Assembly: GCF_014207985.1 (NCBI RefSeq)
Contig: NZ_JACHMI010000001.1
Location: forward strand, 1,719,001 to 1,783,000
DNA: 64,000 bases
Direction of reading: 5' to 3'
Source of the DNA: Nonomuraea rubra
GTDB taxonomy: Bacteria; Actinomycetota; Actinomycetes; Streptosporangiales; Streptosporangiaceae
Both the position numbers and the translations under genes were made by a program. The notes under the pieces are model-generated. The model was not told the DNA's origin and ran no database searches. It saw nothing but the letters and a program-made list of their open reading frames with translations. Positions 42,833 to 50,494 of this stretch are shown piece by piece (the stretch's first letter is position 1; every line of letters begins with the position of its first letter).

Positions 42833-42886
42833 CACGGGGAAAACGTGTACGTGACATGTCGCCGGATCATGCACAATAAGGCGGGA

Positions 42887-42960
42887 GCGCCCTTAGCTCA
42901 GCTGGATAGAGCACCGGACTTCTAATCCGACGGTCGCAGGTTCGAATCCTGCAGGGCGCG
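42887..42960 (+). tRNA. tRNA-Arg (anticodon TCT)
   Basis: Complete cloverleaf: acceptor GCGCCCT with AGGGCGC, D-stem GCTC/GAGC, anticodon loop CTTCTAA with TCT at 42921-42923, T-arm GCAGG-TTCGAAT-CCTGC, discriminator G. CCA is not encoded. The anticodon stem has a C27-A43 mismatch. The integrase gene lies 208 bp past the 3' end and reads towards it, so this tRNA is the probable attachment site of the island. A plausible promoter (GTGACA at 42851-42856 and CAATAA at 42874-42879) precedes it. Confidence 0.94.
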
Positions 42961-43109
42961 CTTTGATCATGTTCTGACCTGCGGCTTTGCGGGATCGGAC
43001 TCGTTCTAGAATTTTCGTCTAGCGGCTGCGCGCTCCATACGTGCTCGCCCGCACCAACCCCGCACACACCATGATCCATTTGTCATCCTCCCACTCGGTA
43101 CAAGAGCAG

Positions 43110-43150
43110 CGGCCCCGCCTCGCCGCGAGCAGGCGGCGAATGCGGGGCCG
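43110..43150 (-). terminator. Long hairpin after the integrase gene
   Basis: Outer 9-bp stem CGGCCCCGC (43110-43118) with GCGGGGCCG (43142-43150), and inside it CGCCGC-GAGCAG-GCGGCG. It begins 18 bp past the integrase stop on the minus strand and lies between the integrase and the tRNA. Confidence 0.75.
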
Positions 43151-43168
43151 GATGCTTAATCCGACTGT

Positions 43169-44734
43169 TCAGCTCCTCAGCGAGATGACTTGCCCGGGCG
43201 CGGTCTGGTCTTCCTTGCCGAACAGCAGAGCCGCGGTCTTCTCGGCCGCGGCCATGGCCACCTGCGGATAGACGGAGGTGTAGGTGTCGGCGGTGAACGC
43301 GCTGGAGGTGTGCCCCAGCGTTTCCTGCACCACCTTCATCTCCACCCCGGCCGCCAGCATCAGTGAGGCCGCGCCGTGGCGGAGATCGTGCAGGCGGATG
43401 GGTGGCAGGCCGGCGAGGTAGGCCAGCCAGAGAAACTGGTCGGAGATGTGCTGGGGATGCAGCCGGTTGCCGTCGGGCTGGGTGAACACGAATCCGGTGT
43501 CCGCCCATGCCTCGCCCATGGCCAAGCGTTCCTGGAGCTGCTGCTGCCGGTGGGCGCGCAGCACCCGGGCGGTGTCGGTGTCCAGGGCGATGGTCCGCAC
43601 CGAGGCGTCAGTCTTCGGGGTGCCCTCACGAACGTCCCAGGCCAGCTGCACGAGCTGCCAGTTGATGGTCAAGGTCTGGCCGTCGAGATCGACCTCCTTC
43701 CACCGCAGCCCGCACGCCTCGCCTCGGCGCAGCCCACGCAGTGCGATCAGCTGGTAGAGGGCGAACAGGCGGTGGCGTCGTGCTTCTTCGAGGAACAGTC
43801 GAGTCTGGGCGGGCGTCCAGACCATGACCGGGGAGGGGCGGGGCGCGCTGGTGTAGGCGTCGATGGGATCGACCCGCCGCCCGCCTCGTCGCTGCTTCTC
43901 CCTCTCCCGGTAGCCGCGGAAGTCCTGTTGCCAGGCGCGGACCCGGTCGTCAGTCCACACCAGAGGCTTGGGCCGGGTGTAGGCGGCCATCTCCAAGACA
44001 GCGGCAGGGTTGAAGTCGATCAGCCGGTCTTGCCGCATGGCCACGTTAAGTGCGTGCCGGAGGGTGGCGCGGATGCGGTGCATGGTGGCGATGCTGATCG
44101 GCCGCCGGTACTTCACCGTGGCCCGTATCTGCGGGTCGGGGTGGGCGCGGCGTTCGGCGATGGTGTCGTTGAACTCCTCGATCTGCTCGAACATCAACGC
44201 GATGTCGCTGACCTTGAGCTGATCCAGCCGCAGCCGCCCCAGGTAGGGGGTGAGGTAGAGGCGGATGTGGCCTTCGTAGGAGCGGCGGGTGGTCTCTTCG
44301 ATCTTCCGTTTGCGGTTGAGGAACTCGGCCAGCCACTGCGCGACGGTGATCTCCTGGGTCAGATGCTGCCCGGTCTTGATCTTGCGTCGGACCGTTTCCG
44401 CGTCCGGGAGGGTGTCGGTCTCGGCCAGCGTCCGCTTGATCAGGTCAGCGATCTGGATGCGAGTGGCGGGCTCACGCGGGTCGGCCAGCGCGAGCAGGTC
44501 ACGCACTTGCCCAAGCTCGGCCTTGGCGGCGTCCTGGGTGGCGAAGCCACCGCGCCGCAGCGGCCCGCGCCGCTTACCGTCGCTGCCGGGTGGGAGTTCG
44601 ATCTGGTAGTTCCAAATGCCGTGCCGGTAGCTCCATCCGCCGTCGGCGCGGCGCAGCTTGGGGCATTGCTGCCCGAGTGCCTTGCCGTCGCTGTTGCGGC
44701 AGGAGCAGCGTTTGAAGGTGCGTCCCTCGGCCAT
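43169..44734 (-). CDS. Site-specific tyrosine recombinase (integrase)
   Basis: A 521-residue integrase of the kind carried by actinomycete integrative elements and phages. An N-terminal cysteine-containing AP2-like arm-binding part (FKRCSCRNSDGK, CPKLRR) is followed by a SAM-like core-binding domain. The catalytic domain has Arg in ALRGLRRGEACGLRW, HDLRHGAAS, LGHTSSAFTADTYTSVY with the nucleophile tyrosine in TYTSVY. It recombines attP with the tRNA-Arg attB; the tRNA assignment rests on position. The start is the ATG before AEGRTFKRC with a GAAGAGG site. Confidence 0.93.
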   Translation of the reverse strand: MAEGRTFKRCSCRNSDGKALGQQCPKLRRADGGWSYRHGIWNYQIELPPGSDGKRRGPLRRGGFATQDAAKAELGQVRDLLALADPREPATRIQIADLIKRTLAETDTLPDAETVRRKIKTGQHLTQEITVAQWLAEFLNRKRKIEETTRRSYEGHIRLYLTPYLGRLRLDQLKVSDIALMFEQIEEFNDTIAERRAHPDPQIRATVKYRRPISIATMHRIRATLRHALNVAMRQDRLIDFNPAAVLEMAAYTRPKPLVWTDDRVRAWQQDFRGYREREKQRRGGRRVDPIDAYTSAPRPSPVMVWTPAQTRLFLEEARRHRLFALYQLIALRGLRRGEACGLRWKEVDLDGQTLTINWQLVQLAWDVREGTPKTDASVRTIALDTDTARVLRAHRQQQLQERLAMGEAWADTGFVFTQPDGNRLHPQHISDQFLWLAYLAGLPPIRLHDLRHGAASLMLAAGVEMKVVQETLGHTSSAFTADTYTSVYPQVAMAAAEKTAALLFGKEDQTAPGQVISLRS

Positions 44735-45963
44735 GATGTGTGTCGTCCTCTTCTCTTCGGTGCTGTTGGGTGGGGCTGCTGTGACGGTGAGCAGGGAAGC
44801 GGATGGAGTTCGGCGCGGGGTTGCTGCGCTCAGTTCCTGATGGCTGGCGAAGGCGCTGGCCGCCCCTCGCCCACCTGCGGAGCTGGATAAGTCCGGTTCC
44901 GAGCACTCGTCCCGCGATGTCCCGCTCGGTCGCGGCCCCGGGGGTCGCTGGGCACGGGCGCACAGCGGCCCTGTCGCCCCCTGGCGCCGTCGGTACGGCG
45001 TGGGGCGCCGGGTCGTCGTGTTCCCGCCCGGCGCGGCCGATGCGGTGGGTGTGGGCCGGGCGAGCACGCCGGTGGTCGTCACCCCGCCGCATCGATGGCC
45101 GTGCCGGGCAGGGCGTATCGACGCCCACCTGGATGGCGTTGGTCAAGGCCGAATCCGACGGTCAACACCGGTCCCGGGTGCTGGCGGTTTCCGCACCGCT
45201 TCGCCGCCGCTGCATCGCTTGAAGCACCACAGAGTTAAGGACAACTCCCGTGCGCGGGAGCGCACCCACGCGTGCGAGCGAGATGAGAAGCCGTTTCCAG
45301 CACGCCGGCCGGGGATGGCGTGTGTCGTCGCTGCCGGCTCGATGGACACCTTTCGCGGCAGTCGGGAGGCGTCGGTCGTGCTGAGCGGTACGGTTTCGCC
45401 GTTTGCCTGGTACGGAGGATGATGTGGTTGGTGATGTCGCGTTGCTCTGCGGTGAAGCCATGTGGGTGCGGCCCGATTACCTGGGCCACCTGGTCCCTGT
45501 CACCTTTATAAATACCTGCGGTCAGGCCCGATTTTGGACAGCAGGCAGAGCAAAGGTTTGACTATCATTACCGGACAAAGCACTCGTATTCGGTGCACGT
45601 CGTGCCCGCGGACGGACGGGGACCGCCCCTGGTCGTAGACGCCGCAGGCATGGCGGCGTGCAGGATGCGGGCGGTGATGGTGAGAAGCTGACGCGACCTG
45701 CGAATTAAAAGTCGGCAGCTAAAGTGCCGTGCACTATCATTCTGTATTTGAATGTACCACTGCAGTCACCATTGTCATCCCTAGAAATGCCCAAGAATGC
45801 CAGTCGGCACTGCGCCGTATCGCGTGCTGACGAGCATCCACCGAGCAACCGCAGGGGTGGATCGCGTCCGTTGACAGTTTCTTGCATCTTCGGTTCTTTA
45901 ACCTGATGTCAGCCCAGAGGCCGTAGTCGAGGCGCTAGGGAGCTGACATTGTCCTCTTTAAGG
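44735..45963. other. Gene-poor stretch next to the integrase
   Basis: About 1.2 kb with no frame I can defend. From about 45490 the base composition drops towards lower GC (CTTTATAAATA at 45501-45520 region, TTGACT near 45556). A 60-codon minus-strand frame at 45705-45887 has no recognisable motif. An excisionase gene would be expected here but I cannot identify one; attP and regulatory sites may occupy the region. Confidence 0.5.
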
Positions 45964-46104
45964 ATGGCAGGACTATCGAAGGATGCGGGGACGATCCTGG
46001 CTGCTTTGGTGCTGTTGTTAGCATCTGCCCCGGCGCTCATCGGGGGTGCGCGAGCAACCCCAGCATGCGAGTCACCAGCAACTCCTAGGGGATGTAAATC
46101 TTGA
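45964..46104 (+). CDS. Possible small exported or membrane peptide (46 aa)
   Basis: A 46-codon frame starting MAGLSKDAGTILAALVLLLA and continuing SAPALIGGARATPACES, which has the charge, hydrophobic core and AxA-like region of a signal peptide or a single membrane helix. The only ribosome-site-like bases (AAGG) touch the ATG, so initiation would be weak or leaderless. Its 3' end overlaps the convergent gene at 46085 by 20 bp. It may also be the stub of a decayed secreted protein. Confidence 0.3.
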   Translation: MAGLSKDAGTILAALVLLLASAPALIGGARATPACESPATPRGCKS

Positions 46105-46495
46105 AGGTGGCCGACGTTGTGTCTTTGCCACATCTACGAGCGAACATTCCCGCCAGCCGCCCAGGACCCGTAGGCGGCTCCGGAAGCTTTTCCCGCCCAA
46201 TGAGAACGAGACCGCCAGGCGCTGCCACGTGGCCGGCAGGTGCCGAATCGCTCAGCACCAAAGAACAGCACAACGCGGCAGCGAAGGCGAGCACGTCCGC
46301 TCGCAGATCGTCGTCCTCGAGTGAGGGATTGAACACGATCCGGTTGGGGGCGACCAGTGCCGTGATGTCGTCATCCGGCCATGGGCCGTCGATGCACTCG
46401 AAGTCCGAAACCTCGATGCCGCCCTCCATGGCCATGCCATAGAGTCGAGCGAGAGGAGTGGGCAGGTCAAGCACACCTCGCGGACTGCTAGTCAT
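46085..46495 (-). CDS. Hypothetical protein (136 aa)
   Basis: A 136-residue acidic protein (MTSSPRGVLDLPTPLARLYG, then FECIDGPWPDDDITALVAPN). The RIVFNPSLEDDDLRADVLAFAAALCCSLVL segment recalls the strand-helix order around the active site of IrrE/ImmA-like peptidases, but no HExxH is present, so I do not assign it. The ATG is supported by a GAAGG site. Lower GC than the chromosome part, as for its neighbours. Confidence 0.6.
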   Translation of the reverse strand: MTSSPRGVLDLPTPLARLYGMAMEGGIEVSDFECIDGPWPDDDITALVAPNRIVFNPSLEDDDLRADVLAFAAALCCSLVLSDSAPAGHVAAPGGLVLIGREKLPEPPTGPGRLAGMFARRCGKDTTSATFKIYIP

Positions 46496-46586
46496 GATCA
46501 ATCGCCTTCTTCTGCCTTGCAGGCAGGGTCGAATTGTCCAGGGATGTCTGCCCGGTCTTGTCGAACGTGAAGCTCCCGCGACTTTG

Positions 46587-47243
46587 CTAGTGGCCGCTCG
46601 TTGACTCGACCAGTCGGCTGCGCCGGGCCAGGACAGCGGCGCGGGAGATTGCGAGCGCGAGCCTCTCAGCCTCACTCACTGGCAGCCCTCCATCGCCGGA
46701 GGTGTGGAACCAGATCAAGGCGCCGTCTTGTTCGTCGTCGTAGGTCAGCCACGCCCCATCGACGTTGCCGCTGGCGCAGCAGTCGCCAGGCCGGTGGCGG
46801 TTACACCAAGGCTGACAGCCCTCCGCCACACTGACCGATTGCGGAATCTCGCCGATCTCGGCTCGGTTACGTCCAGCCGCGACCAAGGTCAGCAGGTGGA
46901 AAGCGATCTCCTGTGCCTCGTCGAGGGTCATGTAGTACGTGGCCTTGTCGCTGCTGTCCGCGAAGCAGACACGAGGTTCGCCCTCACGATAATGCTGTAC
47001 GAGGTTGGCCATGGCCTGACAGGGCCTGTACCTCGGGTTGCCGTCCGTGCCGTAGTTGTCGTACGGCATCGTCTGCAGATCGGTCTCGAGGTAGCGGCAG
47101 CCGTGCTCTCGGTCCTCCGGGTAGTCCATGCCGTTGTGGCTGTCGCTGCACCAGGCGGGGCACATACTCACCGAGAGCCAGCCCGCCGGGCTAACGGCGG
47201 AGGCGTCGTCAACTCGCGTGCGGGCGCTCGTGCTGATACTCAT
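46587..47243 (-). CDS. Hypothetical protein with two CPxWC-type motifs (DUF6907-like)
   Basis: A 218-residue protein with two similar units: CPAWCSDSHNG near residue 28 and CQPWCNRHRPGDCC near residue 143, each followed by acidic stretches and a later segment ending in a helical SEAERLALAISRAAVLA. The pattern resembles the actinobacterial DUF6907 proteins often found on integrative elements; the assignment is from memory of the motif. Cys/His spacing suggests a small metal site in each unit. Function unknown. Confidence 0.62.
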   Translation of the reverse strand: MSISTSARTRVDDASAVSPAGWLSVSMCPAWCSDSHNGMDYPEDREHGCRYLETDLQTMPYDNYGTDGNPRYRPCQAMANLVQHYREGEPRVCFADSSDKATYYMTLDEAQEIAFHLLTLVAAGRNRAEIGEIPQSVSVAEGCQPWCNRHRPGDCCASGNVDGAWLTYDDEQDGALIWFHTSGDGGLPVSEAERLALAISRAAVLARRSRLVESTSGH

Positions 47244-47706
47244 CTAGTTACGCACCTCTCGGTTGGAACCGGTTGCCGACTAAGGCGCGGGTGCGTACGC
47301 GCTACGAGTAGTTATACCTCGAATACACAAGACGACAAAGCTACACCGATATGACTGCCTCTTGTCGCACTGGACATGAATATTCCTCAAATGGTCTCTT
47401 ATGTCCTGTGGGGAGATATTTCTTGTAGCTCGACGATTATGGGTAACTGTTACCCTGCTTGGTGAAATGCGAAGAATCGACCAAGTCAACCTCTTCCCTT
47501 GCGAAGCGTTCCATGAGCTCTTTAATCCTGATGAGGCTGGTCACGGTAGGTGTGCACAGAGCGGTGGCGGGTGATGGGAGGTTCCCGGTAAGACACCCGT
47601 CGACCAGATCGGGGACAAGAGAGCGTCAACAACAGCGTGGTTGATCGTGAAACCTCGAGTTGGGAACCCGTTGTCGCGAAATCTAGTTGCGTACGGTGGC
47701 GGCCTG
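47244..47706. other. AT-rich regulatory gap with a 15-bp palindrome
   Basis: The lowest-GC part of the window. It contains the perfect dyad GGGTAACTGTTACCC at 47441-47455, probably an operator for the genes on either side (46587 on minus, 47707 on plus). No coding frame is convincing. Confidence 0.5.
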
Positions 47707-49230
47707 ATGTCATCTGGTGATATGCGTCGGTGGGCGAAGCTGAACGAGCGCCAGATGGCGACCCTGCGCCGCATCGCGGAGGGCGAATCGATCACCGCCA
47801 AGGACAGTGATTTAGCTCGTACCGTGTATGCACTCCGGGACAGGGGACTGGTTTCGACCCCACGGCGAGACGGGGTCTGGATCGCCGAGGTAACCGAGGC
47901 AGGACGCTTCTACCTCGAGCATGGCTACTATCAGGGCGCTGCGGCTCTGACATCTCCCACCGTGACTTCCAAGGGCGGAAGACGAACTGCCAGCCCGGGG
48001 CCGCCATCACCTCACGTTTTGGCGGCTGAACTGATTAAGCGCTTGCAGGACGAAGGGGGGACGCTGCATGTCCGTGACCCGGACGAGGCCACCAGGGCGC
48101 TTCATCGACGGGCATTGGACGCGGCCAAGCGCCAGGGATTGATCCCTGAAGGCTTCCGCCTCCTGCATACCGGTCGCGACCGCGGGGATCTCATCCTTCG
48201 GCTGGAGGATGCTACACATCCCGATGATACGGAGTGGAACCGCATCCGATTGAGCGCCCGTGACCTGATCACCGATCCTCACGAGCTTGCGGACTGGCTT
48301 AGGGAAGATCGTCGTTCGATCGACGTCACCGACGCGATGTTCGGCCGCGCGTTGGAAGTGGTACGCGCCTTAGCAGAGGACCTGTTGAAGCGGGGCCATT
48401 GCATCGGCATATCCAGGCGGGGCAAACCACGGGGCCTCTACGCGCACGCGCGTGGGCACCAGTACGCGCTGCACATCAAGGAGGAACTCGACCGCGTTCC
48501 TCACGTGTACACCGAAGAGGAACTCCGGAGCCGAAAGCTCTACACCTGGCAACGGGTCACGCCCGAGTACGACGAGGTCCCTTCGGGCCGGCTCAGGCTT
48601 GAGCTGGGGGAAGGACGCGGTCTGCAGTGCTGGGCGGACGACAAGCGTTCACGCGTGGAGGACAAGATACGAGCGGCCGTCAAGGAGATTGAGCGGCGCG
48701 CTGAGGCTGACCAGCAGGCACGCCTGGCGCGAGAGAAGGCTGAGCGCGAACGCGCTGAGAAGTGGCGACGCCAGGAGGAGGAACGGCATCGACGGGAGGC
48801 GGAGCGGCAAGCAGCGCGCGATAAGGAACGTGCGCAGGCCGCCGACCAGGCAAGGGAGGAGCATCGACGGCGAGTCTTCGGCCAGGCACTAGAGGGATGG
48901 GCCCGCGCCGCGGAGATCCGCGAATTCTGCCGGGGGCTGGAAGCACTTGCGGCGACTCTGCCTGCACAGGAGGCAACGATTACGCAGTGGGTGACGTGGG
49001 CGCGAGCACAGGCAGATCACATGGATCCCTTGCACACGCCGAGCGTGCTGACCGAGGCGAACTTCGACATCGAACCGACGCCGGAGGCCCTGCACCGCTA
49101 CCTGCGGGAGGAAAGTCGAGGCGAACGAGAACCACGACCAGAAGAACCCGCCGGCGTCAGGTACGACGATCTCTACCCATCAGCATGGCAATGGGGACGC
49201 CCAGGTCGCTCTCAATGGTGGCGGCGGTAG
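47707..49230 (+). CDS. Winged-helix plus coiled-coil protein of unknown function
   Basis: A 507-residue protein. Residues ~1-75 look like a winged helix that follows an ArsR/MarR-like course (RRWAKLNERQMATLRRIAEG, then VYALRDRGLVSTPRRDGVWI). Residues ~310-420 are a long, highly charged coiled coil rich in E, R, K, A and Q (REKAERERAEKWRRQEEERH). The C-terminus is tryptophan-rich. Such a DNA-binding head with a long coil may act in element maintenance or silencing, which is inference. ATG at 47707 is preferred; a TTG 22 codons upstream is possible. Converges on the next gene with 74 bp overlap. Confidence 0.68.
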   Translation: MSSGDMRRWAKLNERQMATLRRIAEGESITAKDSDLARTVYALRDRGLVSTPRRDGVWIAEVTEAGRFYLEHGYYQGAAALTSPTVTSKGGRRTASPGPPSPHVLAAELIKRLQDEGGTLHVRDPDEATRALHRRALDAAKRQGLIPEGFRLLHTGRDRGDLILRLEDATHPDDTEWNRIRLSARDLITDPHELADWLREDRRSIDVTDAMFGRALEVVRALAEDLLKRGHCIGISRRGKPRGLYAHARGHQYALHIKEELDRVPHVYTEEELRSRKLYTWQRVTPEYDEVPSGRLRLELGEGRGLQCWADDKRSRVEDKIRAAVKEIERRAEADQQARLAREKAERERAEKWRRQEEERHRREAERQAARDKERAQAADQAREEHRRRVFGQALEGWARAAEIREFCRGLEALAATLPAQEATITQWVTWARAQADHMDPLHTPSVLTEANFDIEPTPEALHRYLREESRGEREPRPEEPAGVRYDDLYPSAWQWGRPGRSQWWRR

Positions 49231-50011
49231 CCGTAGCCCCGCGCTTGCGTAGTGCCTCGACCGCCCGGTCCAGGAGCTTGCCAAGCCGCACAACCTCATT
49301 GCGCAAGGCGATCAGCTCATCGAACCGCTCAACGGCTTCCTGCCCGCACCACTGCCGCACCAAGGCGTGCACAGGTTCGCGCTCGCGCAGCCGTACCTTG
49401 CGTTCCTCCCGGGCGTCCGCCCAGGACGGCCGGTAAGGGTACCCGTAGAGGTTCTCCGAACGCAGTTCCGCTTCTTCCCGGTGGATCGCTTCTATGATCC
49501 CTTCGGAGAAGGTCGTAGCAATCGTCGGCATCAGCCGCCGTGCTGCCCGCCAAGGGCTGATCAGCGTCCCATGACGATCATGGAAGGCGAGAGGGTCGTC
49601 GGCTAGTTCTTCGACGGTGAGTCCCAGACGATCAGCTACCCCAGCAGGCTTGTCGATCCGCAGGACCCCCGTCTCGGTCTTGCTTCGTCCGAGGATCACC
49701 CGTCGGCCAAGCCCACAGACCTTCACGACGAGCAACGCGGCTTCGTACTCCACCGTGTCGCCAGCAGCAGACGATGCTTCTCTGACGGCCAAAAGGCGCC
49801 GCTCGTCGTTGAGCCGCGGTTCGATGTCGGTCCAGCGGTCGAGCAGAGAGGTGTAGGAGACCCATTCCTGTAGCCCAGCGTCGTCGCCGTCCAGCCGGCG
49901 AATCCTGATCGAGTCGTCGCTATCCCGAATCTTCACGATCGTGACGCGGTGCACGGGATCGCCCAGCGCCCTCGGCCGCTCGCGATAAGCCCACTCTTCT
50001 CCAACCTCCAT
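49157..50011 (-). CDS. Hypothetical protein (284 aa)
   Basis: A 284-residue soluble protein with an N-terminal beta-rich part (EEWAYRERPRALGDPVHRVTIVKI, WVSYTSLLDRW) and a C-terminal helical part (RFDELIALRNEVVRLGKLLD) with heptad character. I recognise no family. The ATG before EVGEEW is used. It faces the wHTH/coiled-coil gene tail to tail. Confidence 0.62.
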   Translation of the reverse strand: MEVGEEWAYRERPRALGDPVHRVTIVKIRDSDDSIRIRRLDGDDAGLQEWVSYTSLLDRWTDIEPRLNDERRLLAVREASSAAGDTVEYEAALLVVKVCGLGRRVILGRSKTETGVLRIDKPAGVADRLGLTVEELADDPLAFHDRHGTLISPWRAARRLMPTIATTFSEGIIEAIHREEAELRSENLYGYPYRPSWADAREERKVRLREREPVHALVRQWCGQEAVERFDELIALRNEVVRLGKLLDRAVEALRKRGATATAATIESDLGVPIAMLMGRDRRT

Positions 50012-50133
50012 GCCTGACAATAACTCCGACGGTGTTACCGCACGGTCACTTTGCGCGATATGCGGTCGGCTGCTCTGCTGCGACCGGTGATTCCTGTACA
50101 CGACGGGCGGAGCTGTATCAATCGGCAGCAGGC

Positions 50134-50298
50134 AGCAGCCGTGCTGACACCTACACCTCGGTCCTGCCCGAACTCCATCACGAGGCAGCTGAGGCCACGG
50201 CACGCCTGGTCCTCACCACAGTGCGAAAAACAGGTCATAGGTTGCAAAAGATAGCGATCCAGCTTCGGCGTCGTCCCACGAACCAGCCGCTACGCTGA
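50134..50298 (+). pseudogene. C-terminal remnant of a second tyrosine integrase
   Basis: The last ~50 codons read RADTYTSVLPELHHEAAEAT and then TARLVL, with a basic tail to the stop. This matches the end of the integrase at 43169 (TADTYTSVYPQVAMAAAEKT), including the nucleophilic tyrosine, but everything upstream is missing. It reads towards the tRNA fragment at 50407, the same geometry as the intact integrase and tRNA-Arg. Confidence 0.8.
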
Positions 50299-50406
50299 CT
50301 GCTTTGCCGGAAAGGCCTGGTGGTGCTGTTTTTCCCAGAAGTGACCCAGTTATGACCCACCTCTTGACTCTGCGAACGAGGTGGTGGGTGAACCTGCAGG
50401 TTGGAG

Positions 50407-50451
50407 TGGGAGGGTGCCCGGGGCTCGAACCCGGAACCTACGGATTAAAAG
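50407..50451 (-). other. tRNA 3' half (anticodon loop CTTTTAA) marking an attachment site
   Basis: On the minus strand: CTTTTAATCCG (anticodon loop and 3' stem), TAGGT, a perfect T-arm CCGGG-TTCGAGC-CCCGG, acceptor strand GCACCCT and CCA after one base. The loop spells TTT, so it derives from a tRNA-Lys(UUU)-like gene. No D-arm or 5' acceptor strand follows upstream. A break at the anticodon loop is the usual crossover point of tyrosine integrases, so this is an att scar. Confidence 0.78.
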
Positions 50452-50456
50452 GGGCG

Positions 50457-50486
50457 TTGATCAAGAAAGTCAGTCCGCTCTACACT
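50457..50486 (+). promoter_or_regulatory. Promoter of the Mrr-like gene next to the att scar
   Basis: TTGATC (50457-50462), 18-bp spacer, TACACT (50481-50486), then the ATG at 50495. Transcription would begin at or within two bases of the start codon. The -35 lies six bases beyond the tRNA fragment. Confidence 0.55.
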
Positions 50487-50494
50487 TTTCGCAG

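Noticed and set aside
42821-42850. TTGACA inside the ZIP gene end as the -35 box of tRNA-Arg
   Set aside because: No good -10 hexamer lies at 16-18 bp; the GTGACA/CAATAA pair nearer the tRNA gives better spacing.
45152-45163. 12-bp match (AATCCGACGGTC) to the anticodon/variable part of tRNA-Arg as the distal attachment site
   Set aside because: It is short, does not extend into the T-arm or to the 3' end, and lies only 420 bp past the integrase start. A match of this length by chance is believable.
45705-45887. Two overlapping 60-codon frames on opposite strands in the gene-poor region
   Set aside because: Neither has a ribosome site or a recognisable motif; both could be chance in this lower-GC segment.
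50452-50494. Reading the bases beyond the tRNA 3' half as a whole tRNA-Lys with a small insertion in the anticodon loop
   Set aside because: A GTAGAGCGGACT-like string occurs there, but the D-stem 5' strand and the acceptor 5' strand are absent, so no cloverleaf forms.
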